Assembly: GCA_963762425.1 (NCBI GenBank) | Contig: CAVXKY010000004.1 | Location: 372,001-436,000 of the forward strand | DNA length: 64,000 bases | Source of the DNA: REEB95 sp963762425 | Lineage (GTDB): Bacteria > Pseudomonadota > Alphaproteobacteria > ATCC43930 > CGMCC-115725 | Reading direction: 5' to 3' | Shown: in pieces, positions 1-8,476 of the stretch | Layout of the letters: every line of letters starts with the position of its first letter | Numbering within the stretch: the first letter of the stretch is position 1 | Position numbers and translations under genes: made by a program | The notes under the pieces: model-generated | What the model was told of the DNA's origin: nothing | The model's input: only the letters and a program-made list of their open reading frames with translations | The model's database searches: none

Positions 1-456
1 GGCTGATTGCGCAGGAAAGCCTCGAGGCCGATGGCGGGCGCAGACGGGCTCGCCGGGCGCCGCAGACCACCAGCACGGGCGGCCGGGAAGCGCCTTCGGC
101 CACCGCGCGCGTCGAGCGTTTCGACGAAGTCGCGGTCGATGAGCATCGCCCGGCATTCGCTGTCGCCGATGATGTAGCGGACATCCTTCGCCGCGCTGCG
201 GCTGTTCACGGTGACGGCGACGCCGCCCACCTTGATCGCCGCGAGAAAGCCGGCGACGAATTCGGGCGAATCCTTGAGCATCAGCAGCACGCGGTCGCCC
301 CGGCCGACGCCGCTCAAGCCGCAGCGCATTGCCGAAACGGTTCACCAGCTTCTCGAGCTCGGCGTAGGTGATGGCGGTGTCGTGAAAGATCAACGCCGGG
401 GTCTGTCCGCGGCCGCCGGCGAGCGTGGGGCCGAGGAGCGCGTCGCAGGCATTCAT
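1..456 (-). pseudogene. aryl-CoA ligase N-terminus, frameshifted and cut by window edge
   Basis: This is the 5' part of an adenylate-forming acid-CoA ligase of the benzoate-CoA ligase type, read leftward from ATG 456 (MNACDALLG). It runs in frame through AITYAELEKLVNRFGNALR, then the family-like reading moves to another frame near 320-326 (GRGDRVLLMLKDSPEFVAG). Between about 55 and 110 another local frame change is needed to recover sense (RPPVLVVCGA) before the original frame resumes (GLEAFLRN). The substrate cannot be told from this fragment; the neighbouring SDR, crotonases and acyl-CoA dehydrogenase suggest an aromatic or alicyclic acid. Several indels in 450 bases at a sequence edge suggest poor sequence quality, though a real pseudogene is possible. 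The gene is divergent from the TetR gene and shares its operator region. Confidence 0.6.
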
Positions 457-637
457 GCTCGCCGTTGCCGGGGGCACGGTCATCGCCTCTCGCCCGGTCC
501 GGCGAATCGCCGTCCGGCCGGCCGCCGGTCGTTCCCATCCTCGAGGAGGAGCCTCATGCCATCGCCCGCCTGGCCTTATTGCCGTCCGGTTCCGGGATTG
601 CATTGACAAGGACCGGGTACGGCGATAGTGAATAGGT

Positions 638-667
638 ATTCAGTTAACTGAATGATCATTCAGTTAA
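638..667. promoter_or_regulatory. overlapping palindromes, probable TetR operator
   Basis: Two overlapping perfect palindromes occupy the divergent promoter: ATTCAGTTAACTGAAT at 638-653, and a 24-base palindrome at 644-667 centred on GATC (arms TTAACTGAATGA). They sit between the ligase start at 456 and the TetR start at 742. The same ATTCAGTTAACTGAA core recurs downstream of the TetR gene at 1481-1516. Paired positioning around a TetR gene is the usual arrangement for autorepression plus control of the adjacent operon. The protein-site pairing is inferred. Confidence 0.75.
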
Positions 668-741
668 TGGTGGGTGTCAACTTGTTTATGGTCGCGGTCG
701 GGCCGCGCGTCGGCACGGCCAAGCGAGGAAAGGCGCGCAGC

Positions 742-1464
742 ATGACGACGAAGCTGGAAGCCAAGATCAAGAGCCAAGTCGCCGATGTGGATCTGATTCA
801 ACGCCGCCGCGGCCAGATCGTGACGGCGGCGGTCGAATTGTTCTCGCAGCAGGGCTTCTACCTCACCACCATGCAGGATGTGGCGCGCAAGGCCGGGGTG
901 AGCATCGGGCTCATCTATCAGTACGTCCACGACAAGGACGACGTGTTGCTGCTGGCGCTGCTCAGCGTCCTCGAGTCCTACAAGCGCGAGATTCCCGCGG
1001 CGCTGGCGGGGGTGACCGATCCGCTGGCCCGCTGCTGGATCGCGGTCGACGCCTATTGCCGCGTCGTCGATGCGCGGCGCGACGCGACCGTTCTGGCCTA
1101 CCGCTCGACCAAGTCGCTGCCCAAGCCGCGCCGCGAGATCATCCAGAACGCCGAAATCGAGACCAACGAATTCATCGCCGCCTGCCTGCGGGAATGCGTC
1201 CGGCAGGGGCTGTTCCGCGACGTCGACATCGACCTCGCGACCTACCATTTCGTCACCTTCGCCCATAGCTGGGCGCTGAAGTACTGGCGCATGCGCGAGC
1301 TCTGCACGCTCGACCGCTATATCGAGCAGGGCTTGGACCTGCTGCTGACCGCCTTGCTGACGCCCAAGGGCCGCCGCCATTACCAGAAGATGCTGGCGGA
1401 CCGCAAAAACGGCGTGGCGCCTTGGCCGGCGCCGGCCTCCCGCCGGGAGCCAAAATCCGCTTGA
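742..1464 (+). CDS. TetR/AcrR-family transcriptional regulator
   Basis: This 240-residue TetR-family repressor probably senses an acyl-CoA or aromatic-CoA intermediate of the downstream operon. The N-terminal DNA-binding domain is clear: residues about 20-65 include AAVELFSQQGFYLTTMQDVA and the recognition helix AGVSIGLIYQYV. The rest is an all-helical ligand domain with no assignable specificity. An in-frame ATG at 652 exists, but ATG 742 is preferred: it has AGGAAAGG nine bases upstream and leaves the operator at 638-667 outside the coding region. Matching palindromes on both sides of the gene imply autoregulation and control of the ligase (leftward) and of the 1570-9974 operon. Confidence 0.88.
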   Translation: MTTKLEAKIKSQVADVDLIQRRRGQIVTAAVELFSQQGFYLTTMQDVARKAGVSIGLIYQYVHDKDDVLLLALLSVLESYKREIPAALAGVTDPLARCWIAVDAYCRVVDARRDATVLAYRSTKSLPKPRREIIQNAEIETNEFIAACLRECVRQGLFRDVDIDLATYHFVTFAHSWALKYWRMRELCTLDRYIEQGLDLLLTALLTPKGRRHYQKMLADRKNGVAPWPAPASRREPKSA

Positions 1465-1480
1465 CTCTACCTGCCAAAGT

Positions 1481-1516
1481 GAATGACCATTCAGTTAACT
1501 GAACGGTCGTTCAGTT
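1481..1516. promoter_or_regulatory. second TetR-type operator cluster
   Basis: A perfect palindrome TTCAGTTAACTGAA lies at 1490-1503, flanked by the imperfect dyads GAATGACCATTC (1481-1492) and GAACGGTCGTTC (1501-1512). It repeats the core found at 638-667 and ends 54 bases before the ATG of the hydratase/SDR gene at 1570. It is the likely operator through which the TetR protein controls the 1570-9974 catabolic and transport operon. Confidence 0.72.
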
Positions 1517-1569
1517 CACTGCCCGGCGCGGCGGGCCTTTAAGACGCATCAGACGGGGCGACGATTCCC

Positions 1570-3120
1570 ATGATTACCAGCCATCAGGTCGGACGCGCGC
1601 TCGTCGTCACCCTGTCGCGCCCGCCGGTCAATGCGATCAACGGCGCGTGGATCGACCGCTTCAACGCCATCCTCGACGGTCTCGAGCCGCGCGGCGACAT
1701 CGCGGTTCTGCACATCCGCAGCGATCAGAAGGTGTTCTCGGCCGGCGCCGACCTCGCGGTCATCCGCGACTGCTTCGCCAGCGCGGGCGGGCCGGACGCC
1801 ATGGTCGCCACCGTCCGCAGGCTGCAGGCGCTTTACGACCGAATCGAGCGGCTGCGCCAGGTGACGGTGGCCGAGATCGGCGGCACCGCCTTGGGCGGCG
1901 GCTTCGAACTGGCCTTGAGCTGCGACCTCCGGGTCGCCTCGACCGACGCCCAGCTCGGCCTGCCCGAAGTGCGGCTCGGCCTTTTGCCCGGCGCCGGCGG
2001 AACGCAACGGCTGACGCGGCTGTGCGGGCAAGGCGTCGCGCAACGCGTGATCCTGACGGCGGAACTGATCGGCGGCGAGACCAGCCGTGAACTGGGCATG
2101 GTGCAATGGGCGGTGGCGCCGCAGGAACTCGCGGCTTGGACGGCAAATCTCGTCGCGGCGGTCGCCGCGTTGCCGGCGGCGGCGCTCGCGGCCAGCAAGC
2201 GCTGCCTGGCCAAGGCCGGGGAACCCGGAGATTCGGGCTTCCGCGCCGAGTTAGAGGAAACCCGCCACCTGCTCGATCATCCCGAAACACGCGCGCTGGT
2301 GGCCGGCTTTCTCGAGCGGAAGCCGGCAGACCAAAACGCAAAACCCTCAAACCGAAAGAAAGCGAGTCACATCATGAAGTTCAATGGACGGGCGGCAGTG
2401 GTTACCGGCGCGGCGTCGGGCATCGGCCTCGGCATTGCCGAGGCATTGGCCAAGGCGGGCGCCCGTGTCCTGCTCGCCGACATCGCCGCGGAAAAGGCGC
2501 AGGCCGAGGCGCAGAAGCTGCGCCAGCAGAATCTCCTGGCCGACGCCTACGCTCTCGATGTCACCAACGATCAGTCCATCGCCGCCTTCGTCGCCGCCGC
2601 GGCCAAGCTCGACACGCCGGTCGATATCATCGTCAACGCCGCCGGCTGGGGCAAGGTGCAGCCCTTCGTCGAGAACGATCCGAGCTTCCAGGATCGCGTC
2701 ATCGCCCTCAATCTGGTCGGGCCGATCAATCTCACCCGCGCCTTTCTGCCGGGGATGATCGAGCGCAAGTCGGGCAAGATCGTCAATGTGGCGAGCGATG
2801 CCGGACGCGTCGGCAGCCTGGGCGAGACCGTCTATTCCGGCGCCAAGGCCGGCCTGATCGGCTTCAGCAAGAGCCTGGCGCGCGAGATGGCGCGCTATTC
2901 CATCAGCGTCAACTGCGTCTGCCCCGGCCCGACCGATACGCCGCTGTTCGCGGCGGTGCCGGAGAAGTTCCGCGAGGCGTTTTTGAAAGCCATCCCGATG
3001 CGGCGCTTCGGCAAGCCGTCCGACGTCGCCGGCGCGGTGATGTTCTTCGCCAGCGCGCATGCCGATTACATCACCGGGCAGGTGCTGAGCGTCAGCGGCG
3101 GCCTGACGATGGCCGGTTGA
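1570..3120 (+). CDS. enoyl-CoA hydratase fused in frame to BadH-like SDR
   Basis: One uninterrupted 516-codon frame encodes two enzymes. Residues 1-268 are a crotonase hydratase: FSAGADLAV forms the oxyanion hole, and both catalytic glutamates are present in GGGFELALS and LPEVRLGLLPGAGG. Residues 269-516, from ATG 2374, are a short-chain dehydrogenase with TGAASGIG, NAAGW, the YSGAK catalytic Tyr/Lys pair and a C-terminus GQVLSVSGGLTMAG that closely recalls R. palustris BadH, 2-hydroxycyclohexanecarboxyl-CoA dehydrogenase. Together they would hydrate an enoyl-CoA and oxidise the hydroxyacyl-CoA. A purine-rich RBS-like stretch precedes ATG 2374, and that ATG sits in ATGA, so these may be two genes merged by an indel. 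Both domains are certain; the fusion is not. Confidence 0.85.
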   Translation: MITSHQVGRALVVTLSRPPVNAINGAWIDRFNAILDGLEPRGDIAVLHIRSDQKVFSAGADLAVIRDCFASAGGPDAMVATVRRLQALYDRIERLRQVTVAEIGGTALGGGFELALSCDLRVASTDAQLGLPEVRLGLLPGAGGTQRLTRLCGQGVAQRVILTAELIGGETSRELGMVQWAVAPQELAAWTANLVAAVAALPAAALAASKRCLAKAGEPGDSGFRAELEETRHLLDHPETRALVAGFLERKPADQNAKPSNRKKASHIMKFNGRAAVVTGAASGIGLGIAEALAKAGARVLLADIAAEKAQAEAQKLRQQNLLADAYALDVTNDQSIAAFVAAAAKLDTPVDIIVNAAGWGKVQPFVENDPSFQDRVIALNLVGPINLTRAFLPGMIERKSGKIVNVASDAGRVGSLGETVYSGAKAGLIGFSKSLAREMARYSISVNCVCPGPTDTPLFAAVPEKFREAFLKAIPMRRFGKPSDVAGAVMFFASAHADYITGQVLSVSGGLTMAG

Positions 3121-3154
3121 TTCCCTTTTCCCCAAGTCCAGGAGCATCGAGTCG

Positions 3155-3985
3155 ATGAAAAACGTGCAAGCAACCAGCTTCAAGCCCGCTCATTTCGGCT
3201 GGTCGGTCACCGGCAAGGTGGCGACCATCAGCCTCAACCGGCCGGAGCGGAAGAATCCGCTGACCTTCGAGTCCTATGGCGAGCTGAGCGATCTCTTCCG
3301 CGAGCTGGTCTATGCCAGCGACGTCAAGGCCGTGGTGCTGACCGGCGAGGGCGGCAATTTCTGCTCCGGCGGCGACGTGCACGAAATCATCGGCCCGCTC
3401 GTGCGCATGCAGGAAGCGGACGACATGGGCGGGCTGCTCGCCTTCACGCGCATGACCGGCGATCTGGTCAAGGCGATGCGCGCCTGCCCGCAGCCGATCG
3501 TCGCGGCGGTCGACGGCATCTGCGCCGGCGCCGGCGCCATCCTCGCCATGGCGTCGGATCTGCGCTTGGGCACGGCGCAGAGCAAGGTCGCCTTTCTCTT
3601 CGTCCGCGTCGGGCTCGCCGGCGCCGACATGGGCGCCTGCAGCATCCTGCCCCGGATCATCGGCGCCGGCCGCGCCTCCGAGCTGCTCTACACCGGACGG
3701 GTGATGGACGGCGCCGAGGCCGAACGCTGGGGCTTCTACAACAAGCTCTGCGCGCCGGACACGGTGCTGAAAGAGGCGCAGGCGCTGGCCGCGACCCTCG
3801 CCGCCGGTCCGACCTTCGCCCATGCCATGACCAAGAAATGCCTGCATCAGGAATGGGACATGTCGATCGACGAGGCCATCGAGGCCGAGGCCCAGGCGCA
3901 GGCCATCTGCATGCAGACCAAGGACTACGGCCGCGCCTACCGGGCCTTCGTCGCCAAGCAGAAGCCGGTCTTCGAAGGCAATTGA
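3155..3985 (+). CDS. enoyl-CoA hydratase/isomerase family protein lacking both catalytic Glu
   Basis: This 276-residue crotonase-fold protein acts on an acyl-CoA in the pathway of its operon neighbours. The oxyanion-hole segment FCSGGDVHEI is present. However, the hydratase glutamates of the GGGCE and QPE motifs are replaced: the sequence reads CAGAGAILAMASD and AFLFVRVGLAGADMG. A simple hydratase is therefore unlikely; isomerase, hydrolase or C-C lyase chemistry using the Asp of GADMG is plausible. Paralogues of this GLAGADMG type occur in aminobenzoyl-CoA/salicylyl-CoA gene sets as I recall them, which is one possible pathway here; a BadI-like ring hydrolase step is another. It ends in an ATGA-type overlap with the acyl-CoA dehydrogenase. 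Confidence 0.8.
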   Translation: MKNVQATSFKPAHFGWSVTGKVATISLNRPERKNPLTFESYGELSDLFRELVYASDVKAVVLTGEGGNFCSGGDVHEIIGPLVRMQEADDMGGLLAFTRMTGDLVKAMRACPQPIVAAVDGICAGAGAILAMASDLRLGTAQSKVAFLFVRVGLAGADMGACSILPRIIGAGRASELLYTGRVMDGAEAERWGFYNKLCAPDTVLKEAQALAATLAAGPTFAHAMTKKCLHQEWDMSIDEAIEAEAQAQAICMQTKDYGRAYRAFVAKQKPVFEGN

Positions 3986-5184
3986 TGGCCGACCGCAGCT
4001 TCCTCGACTGGCCGTTCTTCGCCGCCGAGCACCGCGCCGTCGCCGCGGCGTTCGAGCGTTGGACGGCCGAGGAACTGCCCGCTTTGCTCGGGACGGACGA
4101 GGACGCCGACGTTTCCGGCGCCGTGCGCCGCTTGGTCGCGGCGCTGGCGAAGGCGGGGCTGCTGCGGCACAGCGCTCCGAACGGCGACGGGCCGTCCGGC
4201 GGCCTCGAAGTGCGCAATCTGTGCCTGGCCCGGGAAATCCTCGCCCGCGCTTCCGGCCTCGCCGATTTCGCCTTTGCCATGCAAGGGCTGGGCAGCGCGC
4301 CGATCAGTCTCTACGGCAACGCGGCGCAGAAGCAGCGCTATCTGCCGCGGGTGAGCGACGGCACGGCCATCGCCGCCTTCGCCCTGTCCGAGGCCGAAGC
4401 CGGCTCCGATGTCGCTGCCATCGCCACCACCGCCGGCAAAAGCGGCGATTTCTATCGGCTCGACGGCGGCAAGACCTGGATTTCGAATGCCGGGCTCGCC
4501 GATTTCTACGTCGTCTTCGCCCGCACCGGCGAAGGACCCGGCACCAAGGGGCTGTCGGCCTTCATCGTCGACAGCGCCACCCCCGGACTGTCGGTGAGCG
4601 GCATGATCGATGTGATTGCGCCGCATCCCCTCGGCAGCCTGCGCTTCGAGAATTGCCGCGTCGGCGCCGATCAGCTGCTGGGCAAGCCCGGCGAGGGCTT
4701 CAAGATCGCCATGGCCACGCTCGACATCTTCCGCTCGACGGTGGGCGCGGCGGCGCTCGGCTTCGCGCGCCGGGCGTTCGACGAGGCGGTCGAGCGCAGC
4801 CTTTCGCGCCAGATGTTCGGCCATGCGCTGGCCGATCTCCAGATGATCCAAGGCAAGATCGCGGACATGGCGCTTTCGGTCGACGCCGCGGCGCTGCTGA
4901 TCTACCGCGCCGCCTGGACCAAGGATTCCCTGGGCGGACGCGTCACCCGCGAGGCCAGCATGGCCAAGCTGTTCGCCACCGAGGAGGCGCAGCGGGTCAT
5001 CGACCAGGCGGTGCAGATTTTCGGCGGCCGCGGCGTCGTGCGCGGCGTGACGGTCGAGCGTCTTTACCGCGAGATTCGCGCGCTGCGCATCTACGAGGGC
5101 GCGAGCGAGGTGCAAAAACTGATTATCGCCGGCCAGGCGCTTCAGGCGGCGCGCGACGACGGCTCGGGCAAGAAACGGCGTTGA
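3985..5184 (+). CDS. acyl-CoA dehydrogenase
   Basis: This FAD-dependent acyl-CoA dehydrogenase (399 residues) would introduce the alpha,beta double bond handled by the upstream hydratase. The middle domain signature AFALSEAEAGSDVAA, the WISNAG flavin-contact segment, and the C-terminal LRIYEGASEVQK with the active-site Glu position are all visible. Length is normal for the family. ATG 3985 overlaps the stop of the crotonase gene by one base, showing translational coupling. Within the operon (hydratase, SDR, crotonase, dehydrogenase, ABC importer) it fits oxidation of a ring carboxyl-CoA such as cyclohexanecarboxyl-CoA (AliB-like) or a reduced aminobenzoyl-CoA derivative; sequence alone does not choose. 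Confidence 0.9.
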   Translation: MADRSFLDWPFFAAEHRAVAAAFERWTAEELPALLGTDEDADVSGAVRRLVAALAKAGLLRHSAPNGDGPSGGLEVRNLCLAREILARASGLADFAFAMQGLGSAPISLYGNAAQKQRYLPRVSDGTAIAAFALSEAEAGSDVAAIATTAGKSGDFYRLDGGKTWISNAGLADFYVVFARTGEGPGTKGLSAFIVDSATPGLSVSGMIDVIAPHPLGSLRFENCRVGADQLLGKPGEGFKIAMATLDIFRSTVGAAALGFARRAFDEAVERSLSRQMFGHALADLQMIQGKIADMALSVDAAALLIYRAAWTKDSLGGRVTREASMAKLFATEEAQRVIDQAVQIFGGRGVVRGVTVERLYREIRALRIYEGASEVQKLIIAGQALQAARDDGSGKKRR

Positions 5185-5266
5185 CGACGGAGATTGGGAG
5201 TAAGCGATGCGGCGTCTTGCTGACGCCGCGCACATAACGAAGCGAACGAAGGAAAAGGAGACGCAG

Positions 5267-6478
5267 ATGATGAAAACGACGATCGTACGGATTTTATCGG
5301 GGGTGCTGGCGTTCGCGGCGGGCCTGGCGCTCGCCGCCGCGCCGGTGGCCGCTCAACAAACGGTGAAGATCGGCGTGATCCTCACCTATTCCGGCCCCAT
5401 GGCCTCGCTCGGCGACGAGATCGACAAGGGCTTGTCGCTTTACGTCAAGGAGCACCAGAAGGATTTGCCCCCAGGCGTCAAGGTCGAGCTCTTGAAGCGC
5501 GACGACACCGGCCCGGATCCCGAAACGGCCAAGCGCCTGGCGCAGGAGCTCATCACCCGCGACCATGTACAGTTCATCACCGGCGTGGTGTGGTCGCCCA
5601 ACGCCGCGGCGATCGCGCCGCTCGCCACCGAGGCGAAGGTGCCGTTCGTCATCATGAATGCCGCCGGCGCCGGCCTGACCCGCGCATCGCCCTATATCGC
5701 GCGCGTCTCCTTCACCCTGTGGCAGACCAGCTATCCGCTCGGCAAGTGGGCGGCAACCCATGGGATGAAGCGGCTTTACACGGCGGTGAGCGACTATGCG
5801 CCCGGTCATGACGGCGAGGACGCTGTCATCAAGGGCTTCACCGAAGCGGGCGGCACGGTCGTCGGCTCGGTCCGGTTCCCGCTCAAGGACCAGGACTTCG
5901 CTCCGTACCTGCAACGCGTCAAGGATGCCAAGCCCGACGTGCTTTACGTCTTCGTGCCGTCCGGCAAGCAAGCCGCGGCGGTGATGAAGGCCTATGAGGA
6001 TCTCGGGCTTAAGGCCGACGGCGTCAAGCTCATCGGTCCGCAAGACATCGTCCCCGACGCCGAGCTGTCGGGGATGGGCGATGCGGCCCTCGGCGTCATC
6101 AGCGGCGGAACCTATTCGGCGGTCTCCACCCGGCCGCAGAACCGCGCCTATGTCGCCGACTGGAAGCACGCCTACGGCGACGCCTCGATCCCGGATTTCA
6201 TGTCGGCCAGCGGCTGGGACGGCATGGCGGCGATCTTCAGCGTCATCAAGGCGACCAAGGGCCAGTTCGACGGCGACCAGGCGATGGCGCTGCTCAAGGG
6301 CTGGAAGAACCCCGACAGCCCGCGTGGCCCGGTCATGATCGACCCGGAGACGCGTGACATCGTCGAGAACATCTACATCCGCCGCGTCGAGAAGGCCGGC
6401 GGCATCCTCGGCAACGTCGAGTTCGACACCATTCCGCAGGTCAAGGACCCGTGGAAGGAGTTCAACCCGGCGAAGTAG
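5267..6478 (+). CDS. ABC transporter periplasmic-binding protein, branched-chain type (cassette 1)
   Basis: This is the 403-residue periplasmic receptor of ABC cassette 1 (Peripla_BP_6 family). The start at ATG 5267, within tandem ATGATG, follows AAAGGAG and begins a Sec signal peptide (MMKTTIVRILSG, hydrophobic core, AQQ cleavage region). The mature protein opens VKIGVILTYSGPMASLGDEI, typical of LivK-like receptors. Genes for both permeases and both ATPases follow directly. Because the operon encodes CoA-thioester catabolism, the ligand is more likely an aromatic or alicyclic carboxylate than an amino acid; receptors of this family binding aromatic acids are known in R. palustris. Ligand identity is inference. 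Confidence 0.9.
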   Translation: MMKTTIVRILSGVLAFAAGLALAAAPVAAQQTVKIGVILTYSGPMASLGDEIDKGLSLYVKEHQKDLPPGVKVELLKRDDTGPDPETAKRLAQELITRDHVQFITGVVWSPNAAAIAPLATEAKVPFVIMNAAGAGLTRASPYIARVSFTLWQTSYPLGKWAATHGMKRLYTAVSDYAPGHDGEDAVIKGFTEAGGTVVGSVRFPLKDQDFAPYLQRVKDAKPDVLYVFVPSGKQAAAVMKAYEDLGLKADGVKLIGPQDIVPDAELSGMGDAALGVISGGTYSAVSTRPQNRAYVADWKHAYGDASIPDFMSASGWDGMAAIFSVIKATKGQFDGDQAMALLKGWKNPDSPRGPVMIDPETRDIVENIYIRRVEKAGGILGNVEFDTIPQVKDPWKEFNPAK

Positions 6479-6544
6479 GTCAATCCCACCCGTTCGCCGT
6501 CGACGGTTGACGGCGGCGGACGGGTGGCTCTTGCGCGGGAACAG

Positions 6545-7409
6545 ATGAACGCCTTTCCTTCTCAGCATCGCCTTCCATGGGCTTGCCTTCGCCATGGTGC
6601 TCTACCTCGTCTCGGTGGGGCTTTCCATCACCCTGGGGCTGATGGGTTTCGTCAACCTCGCCCACGGCGTTTTCGCCGTGACGGGCGGCTACATCATGCT
6701 GACGCTGATGAGCCGCTTCGGCGTACCCTTTCCCTTGTCCCTCGCCGTCGCCTGCTTCGTCGTGGCATCGGGCAGCGTCGTCATCGAGCGGCTGCTCTAT
6801 CGCGAACTCTATGGCGGCGATGAGCTCGATCAGGTGCTGCTCAGCATCGGCCTCGTCTTCATGTCGGTGGCGATCGCCAAGTATTTGTGGGGGCCGCTGC
6901 CGCAACCGTTGCATCCGCCGTCCTATTTGAGCGGCCAGGTCTTTCTGGGTTCCCGCGGTTTTCCCACCTACCGCTTCTTCCTGATCGTTTCCGGCGCGGT
7001 GGTGGTGACCCTGCTCTGGCTCGGCCTCGAGCGCACGCGCTTCGGCGCGATGATCCGCGCGGCGGTCGACAATCGCCGCATGGCGCAGTCGATCGGCATC
7101 AACACCGCGCTCCTCTTCACCCTCACCTTCGCGCTCGGCAGCGGGCTCGCCGCGCTCGGCGGGGCGCTCGGCGCCGATATCCTGGAGATCGATCCCGGCT
7201 ATGCCCTGGAGCAGCTGATCTACTTCCTCATCGTCGTGGCGGTGGGCGGCCTCGGCAGCATCCGCGGCCCGTTCTTCGCCGCGCTTCTCGTCGGCACCGC
7301 CGACACCGCCTTCAAGTACCTGCAGCCGGAGCTGGGCGCCTTCTTCATCTACGCCGTGACGCTGGCGCTCCTATTGTGGCGGCCGCAGGGCCTGTTCGGG
7401 CGCGCCTGA
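6545..7409 (+). CDS. LivH-type permease, cassette 1 (probable 1-base insertion near 5' end)
   Basis: This inner-membrane permease of cassette 1 has the LivH signature LTLG/SITLGLMGFVNLAHG and about eight hydrophobic helices. The intact frame starts at ATG 6594 (MVLYLVSVGL), which lacks the usual first residues. ATG 6545 starts MNAF, and deleting one base in the CTTTCC run (6552-6558) would continue it as LLSIAFHGLAFAMVLYL, a normal LivH N-terminus. I therefore place the native start at 6545 with a single inserted base; if the sequence is right, translation may begin at 6594. It ends in an ATGA overlap with the LivM-type gene. Confidence 0.85.
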
Positions 7410-8476
7410 TGGAGCGGAACCGCCCCCGCCCGCGGCCGAGGGTGAGCGGCGCGTTGCGCCTGCTTTGGTCGCATTCGAAAGGCGGCGCTCGCCTCACCCG
7501 TTCGTCGCCCGCCGTCGAGGCGCTGCTCAGCAGTCATCGCCTGCGCGCCTACGAGGCGCTGCCGTGGCTGGCCGCCGTGGCCGCCTTCGTGTTTTTCCCC
7601 GAGTATCACGCGCTGGGCGCGCAGATTCTCACCGCCATCCTGTTCGCGCTCTCGCTCGATTTGATCCTGGGCTATGCCGGGATCGTCACGCTGGGCCATG
7701 CCGCGTTCTTCGGCGTCGGCGCTTATACCGCCGGGCTCCTCGCCGCGCATGGCTGGGGCGAGCCGATCAGCGGGCTCGTCATTGCCGGCATCGTCGCCGG
7801 TCTCGCCGGCATCCTCAGCGGCGCCATCGTCTTGCACACCAAGGGGCTGACCCTGCTGATGCTGACCTTGATGATTGCCGCCATGCTGCAGGAGGCGGCG
7901 AACAAGGCCGGCGCGATCACCGGCGGCGCCGACGGGCTGCAGAACATGCGGGTCGCGCCGGTGCTCGGGCTCTACCGCTTCGATATGCTCGGCAATACCG
8001 CTTATATCTATTGCCTGGCCGTGCTGTTCGTCGGCTGGCTGGTGACGCGGCGCATCGTCAATTCGGCTTTCGGCCGGGCGCTCACCGGGATTCGCGAGAA
8101 CGAGCTGCGCATGCAGGCGATCGGCTCGCCGGTGTTCCGCCGCCGCCTGACCGCTTATGCCGTCGCGGCGGCGCTGGCCGGGGTGGCGGGCGGGCTGATG
8201 GCGCAGACGACGCAGTTCGTCGCCCTCGACTCGCTCAGTTTCGAGCGCTCGGGCGCCGTGCTCATCATGCTGATCCTGGGCGGCGTCGGGCGGCTTTACG
8301 GCGCCTTCATCGGCGCGCCGCTTTACATGATCGCGCAGGACCGCTTCGCCCAGCAGGACCCGGTCTACTGGTATTTCTGGATCGGGCTGCTGCTGGTGCT
8401 GGTGGTCAAGTTCGCGCGCGGCGGCGCCTTGGCGGTGCTGGAGCGCGTCATGCGCCGTTATCGGGTGCGTCCATGA
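7409..8476 (+). CDS. LivM-type permease, cassette 1
   Basis: This is the second membrane subunit of cassette 1, 355 residues. The family core LILGYAGIVTLGHAAFFGVGAYTAGL and the conserved GRALTGIRENELRMQAIG loop are present among about eight to nine hydrophobic segments. A basic, probably cytoplasmic N-terminal tail of some 50 residues (MERNRPRPRPRVSG onward) is longer than usual for LivM. ATG 7409 overlaps the LivH stop by one base, and the 3' end overlaps the ATPase gene start at 8473. Confidence 0.9.
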   Translation: MERNRPRPRPRVSGALRLLWSHSKGGARLTRSSPAVEALLSSHRLRAYEALPWLAAVAAFVFFPEYHALGAQILTAILFALSLDLILGYAGIVTLGHAAFFGVGAYTAGLLAAHGWGEPISGLVIAGIVAGLAGILSGAIVLHTKGLTLLMLTLMIAAMLQEAANKAGAITGGADGLQNMRVAPVLGLYRFDMLGNTAYIYCLAVLFVGWLVTRRIVNSAFGRALTGIRENELRMQAIGSPVFRRRLTAYAVAAALAGVAGGLMAQTTQFVALDSLSFERSGAVLIMLILGGVGRLYGAFIGAPLYMIAQDRFAQQDPVYWYFWIGLLLVLVVKFARGGALAVLERVMRRYRVRP

